DNA of 6,610 nucleotides from HGM10836 sp045580645 (GCA_045580645.1 JAZNOG010000071.1:1-6610), one strand, 5' to 3'; numbered from the stretch's first letter, positions 1-5,282 are shown. Program-made: numbers and translations. The notes: generated from the sequence alone by a model not told the origin.

Positions 1-367
1 AATAGAATATGATCAAAAAGAATTTTATAATGTCATAAAAGGACATGAATTAGATAAAGAAGGGGAAGAAAGATGTCATATTTGTTATAAATTAAGATTA
101 GAAAAAACTTGTAAATATGCAAAAGAAAATAATTATGATTATTTTGGAACCACTTTATCTGTAAGCCCATATAAAAATAGTGATGTTTTAAATAACATAG
201 GAAAAGAATTAGAAGAAAAATATAATATAAAATATTTATATTCTGATTTTAAAAAGAATGATGGATATAAAAAATCAATAGAATTATCTAAAAAATATGA
301 ATTATATAGACAAAACTATTGTGGTTGTGCTTTTAGCAGGGACCATTTAAAAGATAAAGTAATCTAA
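1..367 (+). CDS. queH: Epoxyqueuosine reductase QueH, C-terminal part (5' end outside window)
   Basis: The last 121 codons of a gene cut by the window edge (reading frame from base 2, stop TAA 365-367). QueH (formerly DUF208) reduces epoxyqueuosine to queuosine at the wobble position of GUN-anticodon tRNAs, using Fe-S chemistry in the cytoplasm. The fragment shows the family's second cysteine pair in ERCHIC (fragment residues 23-28), followed by a Y-K-L-R-L helix. It then has FGTTLSVSPYKNSD, SDFKKNDGYKKSIELS and a terminal YRQNYCGC. These are characteristic QueH blocks in the right order. The N-terminal CC motif expected for the family lies upstream of the window and cannot be checked. No frameshift is seen. 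A terminator follows directly, so this gene ends its transcription unit and is not joined to bipA. The family call is very secure. Confidence 0.93.
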   Translation, partial: IEYDQKEFYNVIKGHELDKEGEERCHICYKLRLEKTCKYAKENNYDYFGTTLSVSPYKNSDVLNNIGKELEEKYNIKYLYSDFKKNDGYKKSIELSKKYELYRQNYCGCAFSRDHLKDKVI

Positions 368-379
368 AAAATATTAATT

Positions 380-409
380 AAAGAAATCAAAACAAAAGAT
401 TTCTTTTTT
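380..409 (+). terminator. Rho-independent terminator after queH
   Basis: A perfect 9-bp stem (AAAGAAATC at 380-388 with GATTTCTTT at 398-406) closes a 9-base A-rich loop. The 3' arm runs into a T tract at 404-409. It begins 12 bases after the queH stop and ends just before the bipA promoter, which fits separation of the two units. Confidence 0.8.
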
Positions 410-414
410 AATAC

Positions 415-443
415 TTGATTTTTATCAAAAATTGTAGTATTAT
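415..443 (+). promoter_or_regulatory. Promoter for typA/bipA
   Basis: TTGATT (415-420) and TATTAT (438-443) are separated by exactly 17 bases, close to the sigma-A consensus. Transcription would start near 450, giving a leader of about 25 bases that contains the ribosome binding site. An upstream TTG-initiated reading of the GTPase would begin inside this -35 element, which argues against that longer start. Confidence 0.75.
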
Positions 444-460
444 TTACAAGTGTTTTAAAA

Positions 461-467
461 AGGGAGG
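461..467 (+). promoter_or_regulatory. Ribosome binding site fixing the bipA start
   Basis: AGGGAGG lies 7 bases before ATG 475. No comparable site precedes the possible upstream TTG at 415, so the protein starts at 475. Confidence 0.85.
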
Positions 468-474
468 TCCTCAT

Positions 475-2277
475 ATGGAAAAAATAATAAATATAGCAGT
501 AGTTGCCCATGTTGACGTAGGAAAAAGCACATTAGTAGATGCACTTTTAAACCAAAGTGGTGCATTTAGAGAGAATAAACTTGTTTCTGATTGTGTAATG
601 GATAGTGATGATATCGAAAAAGAAAGAGGAATTACTATTTATTCTAAAAACTGTTCTATAAAATATAAAGATTATAAAATAAATATAGTTGATACCCCAG
701 GACATGCTGATTTTTCTTCAGAAGTAGAAAGAATTATTAAAACTGTAGATACAGTAGTGTTACTTGTTGATGCAAAAGAAGGCCCAATGCCACAAACAAG
801 ATTTGTATTAGAACAAGCATTAAAACAAAACCTAAGACCTATTTTATTTATAAATAAAATCGATAAAAAAGATGCAAGAATAGATGAAGTTGTTAATATG
901 ACATTTGATTTATTTGTTGAACTTAATGCAACTGATGAACAACTTGATTTCCCAATAGTATATGGAGTAGCGCGTGAAGGTTATGCAGTTTTAGATGAAA
1001 ATGAAAAAGGAGAAAATATTTATCCACTACTTGATACAATATTAGAACATACAAACGCATTTGAAGGTTCTATTGAAGATAACTTACAGCTTCAAATATC
1101 ATCTTTAGAATATGATGATTATTTAGGAAGAATGGGTGTAGGAAGAGTAAATAAAGGCATAATAAAAACAGGTTCAATGGTTTCTATTTCTCATAATGAC
1201 GGAACAATAGAAAATGCTAGAATATCAAAACTATTTATTTATCAAGGAATCAACAAAGTAGAAGTAAAGGAAGCAACATTTGGAGACATAGTAATAGTAG
1301 CATTATCTACAAGAGTATCAATTGGAGATACATTATGTGATGTAAATAATGTGGAAGCACTTCCTCCAATTGAAATAGATAAACCAACAATGTCTATGAA
1401 CTTCTTAGTTAATTCTTCACCATTTGCAGGCCAAAGTGGTAAATTTTTAACTAATCGTCATATAAAAGAACGTTTAGATAAAGAATTAGAAACAAATGTA
1501 GGACTTGTAGTAGAAACGTTAAATGGTGCAGATGGATACAAAGTATCAGGCCGTGGTGAACTTCATTTATCTATATTACTTGAAAACATGAGAAGAGAAG
1601 GTTATGAACTTTCCGTATCAAAACCAGAAGTATTATTTAAAGAAGAAAACGGAATAAAACTAGAACCATTTGAAAAAGTTATAATTGACTGCCCTGAAGA
1701 ATATTCAGGAACTATTATAAATGATTTAAATGAAAGAAAAGGAACAATTATATCAATAAAATCAGAAGAAGGAAGAAGCAACTTAGAATTTTCTGTTCCA
1801 ACTAGAGGATTAATTGGTTATCGTGGAGCCTTTGTTACAAATACAAAGGGAGAAGGAATAATGGTTCGTGGATTTGATTCTTATAAACCATATGTAGGAC
1901 CAATTCAAGGAAGAAAAAATGGTGTTTTGGTTTCTATGGAAGATGGAAAAACCATGGCATTCTCATTATTTAACTTAAGCGATAGAGGAACAATGATCGT
2001 TGGACCATCAGTTGAAGTATATAAAGGAATGATTATTGGTATAAATAATCGAAATAATGATTTAGATGTAAATCCTTGTAAAAATAAAAACTTAACAAAC
2101 ACTAGAGCTTCCGGTAGTGATGAAGCACTTACTTTAATAACCCCTAAAAAATTTACTTTAGAAGAAGCACTTGAATTTATTGAAGATGATGAATATGTTG
2201 AAATAACTCCAGATGCAATTAGATTAAGAAAGAAAATACTAGATCCAAAAGAAAGATTTAAATTACATGCTAAGTAA
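475..2277 (+). CDS. typA: Ribosome-associated GTPase TypA/BipA
   Basis: A 600-residue translational GTPase of the EF-G-like family, the usual length for BipA. BipA binds the 70S ribosome at the factor site and helps 50S assembly and growth under stress or cold. Visible G motifs are the P-loop AHVDVGKST (11-19), RGITI with the switch Thr54, DTPGH (73-77) with the catalytic His, and NKID (127-130). The C-terminal part carries the BipA signatures SGRGELHLSILLENMRREGYE, RGLIGYRG, the DRG block, and NLTNTRASGSDEALTL followed by the terminal EFIEDDEYVEITP. This makes BipA more likely than EF-G, LepA or a Tet ribosomal protection protein. Two departures stand out: Val15 where BipA normally has His in AHVDHGKS/T, and GVA (164-166) where the G5 motif is normally ASA. 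ATG 475 is chosen because of its strong Shine-Dalgarno site and because the longer reading overlaps the promoter. No terminator separates it from mntP. Confidence 0.95.
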   Translation: MEKIINIAVVAHVDVGKSTLVDALLNQSGAFRENKLVSDCVMDSDDIEKERGITIYSKNCSIKYKDYKINIVDTPGHADFSSEVERIIKTVDTVVLLVDAKEGPMPQTRFVLEQALKQNLRPILFINKIDKKDARIDEVVNMTFDLFVELNATDEQLDFPIVYGVAREGYAVLDENEKGENIYPLLDTILEHTNAFEGSIEDNLQLQISSLEYDDYLGRMGVGRVNKGIIKTGSMVSISHNDGTIENARISKLFIYQGINKVEVKEATFGDIVIVALSTRVSIGDTLCDVNNVEALPPIEIDKPTMSMNFLVNSSPFAGQSGKFLTNRHIKERLDKELETNVGLVVETLNGADGYKVSGRGELHLSILLENMRREGYELSVSKPEVLFKEENGIKLEPFEKVIIDCPEEYSGTIINDLNERKGTIISIKSEEGRSNLEFSVPTRGLIGYRGAFVTNTKGEGIMVRGFDSYKPYVGPIQGRKNGVLVSMEDGKTMAFSLFNLSDRGTMIVGPSVEVYKGMIIGINNRNNDLDVNPCKNKNLTNTRASGSDEALTLITPKKFTLEEALEFIEDDEYVEITPDAIRLRKKILDPKERFKLHAK

Positions 2278-2304
2278 TTTAAGTCTTTTTTCTTTATATT
2301 TTAA

Positions 2305-2310
2305 TATAAT
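2305..2310 (+). promoter_or_regulatory. Possible -10 element before mntP (weak)
   Basis: A perfect TATAAT stands 18 bases before the mntP start, but no convincing -35 is found 16-18 bases upstream and there is no TGn extension. In sequence this AT-rich it may be chance. Read-through from bipA is the alternative. Confidence 0.25.
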
Positions 2311-2314
2311 TTAT

Positions 2315-2324
2315 AGAAGGTGAT
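2315..2324 (+). promoter_or_regulatory. Ribosome binding site deciding the mntP TTG start
   Basis: AGAAGGTGAT pairs well with the 16S 3' end and sits 4 bases before TTG 2329. The GTG at 2320 lies inside this site and so cannot be the start served by it. Confidence 0.7.
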
Positions 2325-2328
2325 ATAC

Positions 2329-2883
2329 TTGAGTAATATAGGAATAATATTAACCGCGGTAGCTTTATCCATGGATGCATTTGCAGTAGCACTTTGCAAA
2401 GGTTTATCATTAAAAAAAATAAGAATTATAGATATGATAAAAGTAGGACTTTGGTTTGGCATATTTCAAGCATTAATGCCCTTAATAGGATATTTATCAT
2501 CATATAAATTTGAAAACTTAATAACCCCAATAAATCACTTAGTAGCATTTTTTCTTCTTTTTTTAATAGGAACAAACATGATAATAGAATCATTTTCAAA
2601 AGAAGAGTCTAATCATGATGATAATTTAACCTTTAAGAATATGCTTTTACTTGCAATAGCAACTAGTATAGATGCTTTAGCAGTAGGAATATCTTTTGCG
2701 TTTTTAAATGTAAATATTTTATTTTCAATTACTTTAATAGGTGCAATAACATTTGTTTTTTCCTTTGTAGGAGTAAAAATAGGTTCAATATTTGGAAAAA
2801 AATATAAAAACAAAGCTGAGTTTTCAGGAGGATTAATTTTAATATTAATTGGAATAAAAATGTTATTTGAGCATTTATTTTAA
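2329..2883 (+). CDS. mntP: Manganese efflux pump MntP
   Basis: A 184-residue polytopic membrane protein of the MntP (DUF204) family, which exports Mn2+ across the cytoplasmic membrane. It is almost entirely hydrophobic, with about six membrane segments arranged as two related halves. Each half carries the family motif with a buried acidic residue: ALSMDAFAVAL (Asp16) in the first segment and IATSIDALAVG (Asp115) in the fourth. The short polar loop EESNHDDN (about 92-99) divides the halves, and the protein ends in the GGLILILIGIKMLFEH helix. Starting at TTG 2329 places the first Asp at residue 16, its position in E. coli MntP, and uses the Shine-Dalgarno site properly; GTG 2320 would add three residues. 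The gene lies 51 bases after bipA without a terminator and may be cotranscribed with it. No room exists for a yybP-ykoY manganese riboswitch directly upstream. Confidence 0.93.
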   Translation: MSNIGIILTAVALSMDAFAVALCKGLSLKKIRIIDMIKVGLWFGIFQALMPLIGYLSSYKFENLITPINHLVAFFLLFLIGTNMIIESFSKEESNHDDNLTFKNMLLLAIATSIDALAVGISFAFLNVNILFSITLIGAITFVFSFVGVKIGSIFGKKYKNKAEFSGGLILILIGIKMLFEHLF

Positions 2884-2888
2884 AATTA

Positions 2889-2917
2889 TTGAGATTTAAT
2901 ATTTTTCATGTTATTAT
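2889..2917 (+). promoter_or_regulatory. Promoter for the 267-aa unknown gene
   Basis: TTGAGA (2889-2894) and TATTAT (2912-2917) are 17 bases apart, with an extended -10 TGT directly before TATTAT. Start of transcription near 2924 would fall just ahead of the Shine-Dalgarno AGGAAGGTG (2926-2934), giving a leader of about 16 bases. Confidence 0.65.
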
Positions 2918-2939
2918 TTAGTTATAGGAAGGTGTTTAT

Positions 2940-3743
2940 ATGAGAAGAAAAATAATAAGTTATGACGCACTTATTAAAGAAAAAATAGAAAAAGGAGAAC
3001 CATCATTTGACGATTTAATGACAATTATTAAATATGATATTGAATATCATCTATTAAAAAAAGCAAATGCAAAACCAAAAAAAATTAAAAACAGTGAATA
3101 TGCTTATCAAAATGAAACTGCTAAAGATAATATTGATAATTGCATTGAATATGTCTTAACAAGCGATAATATTATAAATAAAGATGAATTTGTAAACTTT
3201 TTTGTAAACCTTTTTCATCGAATAATCTATTATAATACTAGTAAACATCGCGATTTTCCATTTTTATATGATGAATATTATAATATTGTTAAAAACAATT
3301 CTTCAGAATATTATGAAAAAATCTTAGATTGTTTAAAAAAGTTAAAAGAATTGGATAATAATTTAGATATAACACCATTTATTAGAGAATTATATGATGC
3401 ATCAGAATTTTTCGAAAACACTTATTTAATTGGCAATATTAAATTGTTTTCATATCAATTTGCCTATGAACTTGATCCTCATTTAAGTAATGTAGAAAAA
3501 GCAACCATGGAAAATATTGTTTTAAAAAAGGTTAGAAGTAATGAATTTACTAACGAAAATGCAATATATACAAGTGCACTTGCTAATTACCTTTACGCAG
3601 GTGATGTAGAAAATGCTGATATTGATGCACATGAAAATGTAATAGTGCATGAAGGTGAAAAAGAAGTCTTAGAACTATTTAAACAAAACGTTGTAGTTCC
3701 TGCGATAAGAAGAGAATTTGAAAAAGTAAGAATAAAAAAATAA
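2940..3743 (+). CDS. Hypothetical soluble protein, family not recognised
   Basis: A 267-residue protein that I cannot assign. The start ATG is supported by AGGAAGGTG 6 bases upstream. The product is highly charged, lysine/glutamate-rich at both ends, and lacks a signal peptide or membrane segment, so it should be cytoplasmic. It looks mainly alpha-helical. A basic linker (about 41-50, KKANAKPKKIKN) separates a short N-terminal helical part from a Tyr/Phe/Asn-rich middle (about 85-190, including FVNFFVNLFHRIIYY and YDEYYNIV). The C-terminal third has an acidic segment, GDVENADIDAHENVIVHEGE, then a basic tail. No catalytic motif, cysteine cluster or nucleotide-binding loop is seen; only one Cys lies in the middle. 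It has its own promoter and terminator, so it is monocistronic. Codon use resembles its neighbours. The gene is surely real, but its function is unknown. Confidence 0.85.
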   Translation: MRRKIISYDALIKEKIEKGEPSFDDLMTIIKYDIEYHLLKKANAKPKKIKNSEYAYQNETAKDNIDNCIEYVLTSDNIINKDEFVNFFVNLFHRIIYYNTSKHRDFPFLYDEYYNIVKNNSSEYYEKILDCLKKLKELDNNLDITPFIRELYDASEFFENTYLIGNIKLFSYQFAYELDPHLSNVEKATMENIVLKKVRSNEFTNENAIYTSALANYLYAGDVENADIDAHENVIVHEGEKEVLELFKQNVVVPAIRREFEKVRIKK

Positions 3744-3791
3744 AAAATTACTTACATTTTTTAAAAAAAAGTATTAAAATGTATCTATAAC

Positions 3792-3839
3792 GAGTGGCTA
3801 TTACGGAGCGTAAATCCAGTTAATAGTCACTCTTTTTTT
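3792..3839 (+). terminator. Strong terminator with a large 17-base loop
   Basis: A 12-bp stem (GAGTGGCTATTA 3792-3803 with TAATAGTCACTC 3821-3832, one G-U pair) is followed by seven T residues (3833-3839). It begins 48 bases after the stop of the 267-aa gene. The 17-base loop contains GGA and TCC that could pair across a 7-base inner loop, so the structure is more elaborate than a simple terminator. Together with the tRNA it is among the most GC-rich non-coding DNA of the window. Confidence 0.85.
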
Positions 3840-3857
3840 ACAAAATAGGGGATATTT

Positions 3858-4038
3858 ATGTTTAATATTGGAGATTATTTAATTTATAAAAATGAAGTTT
3901 GTATATATAAAAGATTTATGGATAAATGATAGAAATTCTCTAAATAACATTGGTTTTTCAGATGAAGAAATCAATAATATAAAAATAAAATTGCAATTGC
4001 ATGGCTTAGATTTAAATAAAAAAATTTATAGCAAATAA
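3858..4038 (+). pseudogene. CarD-like (CarD/CdnL/TRCF N-terminal domain) remnant, frameshifted
   Basis: ATG 3858 follows AGGGG by 6 bases and opens a reading frame beginning MFNIGDYLIYKNEVCIYK. The pattern F-x-I-G-D-Y-x-x-Y-K-x-x-V-C resembles the start of CarD/CdnL-type domains, which bind the RNA polymerase beta subunit. The frame hits TGA at 3927-3929 after 23 codons. A different frame runs from about 3904 (IKDLWINDRN...) to TAA 4036-4038 without its own start codon, and joins naturally after V-C-x. The junction lies in a TA repeat followed by a run of A (3902-3912), a typical slippage site. The second part is short and I do not recognise it as CarD, so an internal deletion as well as the frameshift is likely. 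An intact 23-residue peptide is the alternative reading. Confidence is moderate for a broken gene, and lower for the CarD identity. Confidence 0.42.
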
Positions 4039-4052
4039 TAAATACAAAAAAT

Positions 4053-4087
4053 AAAGATGTAGTTTAGTTAAAAGAACTTCTTTTTTT
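4053..4087 (+). terminator. Terminator-like hairpin built from a tRNA-Gly 5' fragment
   Basis: AAAGA (4053-4057) can pair with TCTTT (4079-4083), and GTTT with GAAC inside it. The run TTTTTTT (4081-4087) follows. The stem is interrupted and weak, so strength is uncertain. It lies 15 bases after the end of the CarD-like remnant, where a terminator would be expected. The inner GTTT/GAAC stem is the retained D-arm of a tRNA-Gly copy. Confidence 0.4.
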
Positions 4088-4173
4088 AAATAAAATGTTA
4101 AAAATTTAACATGAGAAAAAATATGTTTGAAGAGTTTTCAGAGTTTTATCTACCTTCCAAACTGACTACGGGA
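4056..4173 (+). pseudogene. Broken tRNA-Gly(UCC) copy, inverted relative to the intact gene
   Basis: Three blocks match the intact minus-strand tRNA-Gly in the same order but on the opposite strand. Block one is GATGTAGTTTAGT at 4056-4068, 13 identical bases (tRNA acceptor end, U8 and D-stem). Block two is AGAACTTC at 4073-4080, 8 identical (D-stem 3' side into the anticodon stem). Block three is 4153-4173, 21 bases with one mismatch, covering the anticodon loop CTTCCAA through the start of the T-stem. In the intact tRNA blocks two and three are 2 bases apart; here 72 bases intervene. The D-loop GG is replaced, the first three acceptor bases are AAA instead of GCG, and the T-arm and 3' acceptor strand are missing. 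It cannot make a working tRNA. The matching intact positions are 4278-4290, 4267-4274 and 4244-4264. Confidence 0.8.
4095..4112. repeat. 18-base inverted repeat
   Basis: ATGTTAAA and TTTAACAT form perfect 8-base arms around AA. It lies inside the 72-base stretch that splits the tRNA-Gly copy. It could be an operator-like site, the end of a small insertion, or chance in AT-rich DNA; no neighbouring gene start makes a regulatory role obvious. Confidence 0.5.
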
Positions 4174-4176
4174 AAT

Positions 4177-4208
4177 AAAAAAAAGAACCTAGCTATATAC
4201 TAAGTTCT
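4177..4208 (-). terminator. Rho-independent terminator of tRNA-Gly
   Basis: Read on the minus strand, AGAACTTAG pairs with CTAGGTTCT (9 bp, one G-U) around a 7-base loop, then eight T residues follow. It starts about 12 bases after the encoded CCA end of the tRNA, so the tRNA is transcribed alone. Confidence 0.85.
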
Positions 4209-4219
4209 AACATTTAACC

Positions 4220-4293
4220 TGGAGCGGATGAGGAGAATCGAACTCCCGTAGTCAGCTTGGAAGGCTGAAGTTCTACCACTAAACTACATCCGC
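4220..4293 (-). tRNA. tRNA-Gly, anticodon UCC, with encoded CCA
   Basis: The minus strand reads as a complete 74-base tRNA. It has acceptor GCGGATG/CATCCGC (perfect 7 bp), U8, D-stem GTTT/GAAC with AGTGGTA loop, and anticodon stem TCAGC/GCTGA around CTTCCAA, giving anticodon UCC. A 4-base variable loop and T-arm GGGAG/CTCCT (one G-U) with TTCGATT loop follow, then discriminator U and genomic CCA. U73 and the anticodon fit glycine identity; UCC reads GGA/GGG and by wobble possibly all Gly codons. A consensus promoter and a terminator flank it, making it a single-gene unit. A degenerate copy of it lies 47 bases away on the other strand. Confidence 0.97.
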
Positions 4294-4298
4294 AAAAA

Positions 4299-4390
4299 AT
4301 GTAGGCATCTTTAATTATACTCTTTTAAAGATATTTGTCAATTATTTTTTTAATATTTTTTAAAAAACTTGAATTTCAATCAGCCTACAT
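4299..4390. repeat. Long-range inverted repeat flanking the tRNA promoter
   Basis: ATGTAGGC (4299-4306) and GCCTACAT (4383-4390) are perfect 8-base inverted arms 76 bases apart. Read on the minus strand, the second arm is followed by TTTTTT, so a transcript of the nuclease-like gene could use it as a crude terminator. It could also be a scar of an insertion. Only the arm identity is directly seen. Confidence 0.45.
4314..4341 (-). promoter_or_regulatory. Consensus promoter of tRNA-Gly
   Basis: On the minus strand, TTGACA (4341-4336) and TATAAT (4319-4314) are both perfect and 16 bases apart. Transcription should begin near 4307, about 14 bases before the mature tRNA 5' end at 4293. Confidence 0.9.
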
Positions 4391-4398
4391 AAATATTT

Positions 4399-5154
4399 TT
4401 AATTTCTATAGTGACTCATAATATATATTATGTCATCCGCAAGATTATACCACTTTATTTGAATATAGTTTCTACATCTTTCATATTTTGGGTTGCGATT
4501 AATACATCTATTCCATGGCTGTATCGATAAGGGACCAAAATGAGGCCCTGTTGAATATTCATTTATCTTAGATAAAATTACTTCTTCAATTTCCTGTTTG
4601 GTTGCCCAAATAAAATCATCAACAACCCCAAAAATTATAGCATCTATTTCATCTTGTCCATGAATTCCTTTAAATACAAATCTATAACAGGCCCTATGTA
4701 ATAGAAATTTATTATTAATATTCTTATTAAATTCATCTATTTTTTCTTGATTATTTATTTTAAATTCCTTTGCATCAAGTCTTTTTTCACCTTTGCCATC
4801 AGTAGTGCCATCTGCATAGTGATATTCCAAATAATTATTAATAATTTCATTTGTAACTCCATAATATTTTAAAAAATCAACAAAACTTTCTAAAGGTTCA
4901 AGATGAACAGAGTTTTTAACACCCTTTTTAATACTTATTATTTTTACCTCGTCATTGATTTTGATTTTTATGTCGCCCTTGCAATTATCACAAATTTTAC
5001 TACAATAAATATAATCATCCTCTTTGATATTTTTAAATAATTTTTCAATAAAATCTTTAAACATTGGATTTAAAAATTTTACTTTTCTAAGATTTAAATA
5101 ATCTATAAACTCATATTCATTTTTATATCCACTGATATTTTTATTAAATGCCAT
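4399..5154 (-). CDS. Putative PD-(D/E)XK-like nuclease, uncharacterised family
   Basis: A 251-residue soluble protein started by ATG 5154 with GGAGGT 6 bases upstream. I do not know a named homologue. The layout suggests a restriction-endonuclease-like fold: GYKNEYEF near the N-terminus (Glu13 or Glu15 in helix one), then GDIKIKIND (Asp61), then a strand IISIKKG (Lys76). This matches E...D...(E/S)xK, with Ser in the place of the usual acidic residue. Further distinctive blocks are NSVHLEPLESFVDFL (81-95), YHYADGTTDGKGEKRLDA (111-128), GVVDDFIW (176-183), STGPHFGPLSIQPWNRCINR (201-220) and a terminal IQIKWYNLADDI. A Cys group, C51xxxC55xxC58, just before the putative active site could bind metal. 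No methyltransferase or partner gene is visible, so it looks solitary. It lies upstream of and codirectional with tRNA-Gly. Reality of the gene is near certain; the nuclease call is inference from the motif pattern. Confidence 0.55.
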   Translation of the reverse strand: MAFNKNISGYKNEYEFIDYLNLRKVKFLNPMFKDFIEKLFKNIKEDDYIYCSKICDNCKGDIKIKINDEVKIISIKKGVKNSVHLEPLESFVDFLKYYGVTNEIINNYLEYHYADGTTDGKGEKRLDAKEFKINNQEKIDEFNKNINNKFLLHRACYRFVFKGIHGQDEIDAIIFGVVDDFIWATKQEIEEVILSKINEYSTGPHFGPLSIQPWNRCINRNPKYERCRNYIQIKWYNLADDIIYIMSHYRN

Positions 5155-5184
5155 TTTTCTACCTCCATAATATAATAATAGTAA

Positions 5185-5198
5185 GAAAAATATTTTTC
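5185..5198. repeat. 14-base perfect palindrome in the divergent intergenic region
   Basis: GAAAAATATTTTTC is its own reverse complement and lies between the divergent nuclease-like and cysteine desulfurase genes, 31 bases upstream of the nuclease start. It could be an operator for that gene, but its AT-only core makes chance plausible. Confidence 0.35.
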
Positions 5199-5236
5199 AC
5201 CTAGATTTTATTAAAAAAAATTAAATTATTTTATTT

Positions 5237-5265
5237 TTGCAAAACATATTAAATAATGTTATCAT
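5237..5265 (+). promoter_or_regulatory. Promoter of the cysteine desulfurase unit
   Basis: TTGCAA (5237-5242) and TATCAT (5260-5265) are 17 bases apart, with an extended -10 TGT immediately before TATCAT. Start of transcription near 5272 would fall in the ribosome binding site TAGGTGAT (5271-5278), giving a very short leader. Confidence 0.55.
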
Positions 5266-5282
5266 AAATTTAGGTGATATAT

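Larger units (their letters stand above)
3744..4219. other. Gene-poor decayed stretch between the 267-aa gene and tRNA-Gly
   Basis: This stretch of about 475 bases has no intact gene. In order it holds the terminator of the upstream gene, a frameshifted CarD-like remnant with a good ribosome binding site, a terminator-like hairpin built on the 5' part of a broken tRNA-Gly copy, an 18-base palindrome, a second tRNA-Gly block, and the terminator of the intact minus-strand tRNA-Gly. The mix of debris fits a long-standing insertion and deletion site next to a tRNA gene. Confidence 0.7.

Noticed and set aside
415..474. A 20-residue N-terminal extension of BipA from TTG 415
   Set aside because: The extension overlaps a consensus promoter, has no ribosome binding site, and BipA proteins begin at the position of ATG 475.
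1905..2102. Minus-strand open frame inside bipA
   Set aside because: It is the antisense shadow of a strongly conserved coding region, with no ribosome binding site and a low-complexity product.
2278..2328. Manganese riboswitch (yybP-ykoY type) ahead of mntP
   Set aside because: Only 51 AT-rich bases lie between bipA and mntP, too short for this riboswitch, and none of its conserved elements is visible.
2613..2813. Minus-strand open frame inside mntP
   Set aside because: Antisense shadow of the MntP gene, with no independent support.
4053..4208. T-box leader recognising tRNA-Gly
   Set aside because: The region carries tRNA-identical sequence instead of the T-box consensus and antiterminator, and no glycine-related gene follows on the plus strand.
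4153..4264. attL/attR pair of an integrated element in tRNA-Gly
   Set aside because: The matching blocks are inverted and internal to the tRNA; integration gives direct repeats of the 3' end. No integrase gene is in the window.
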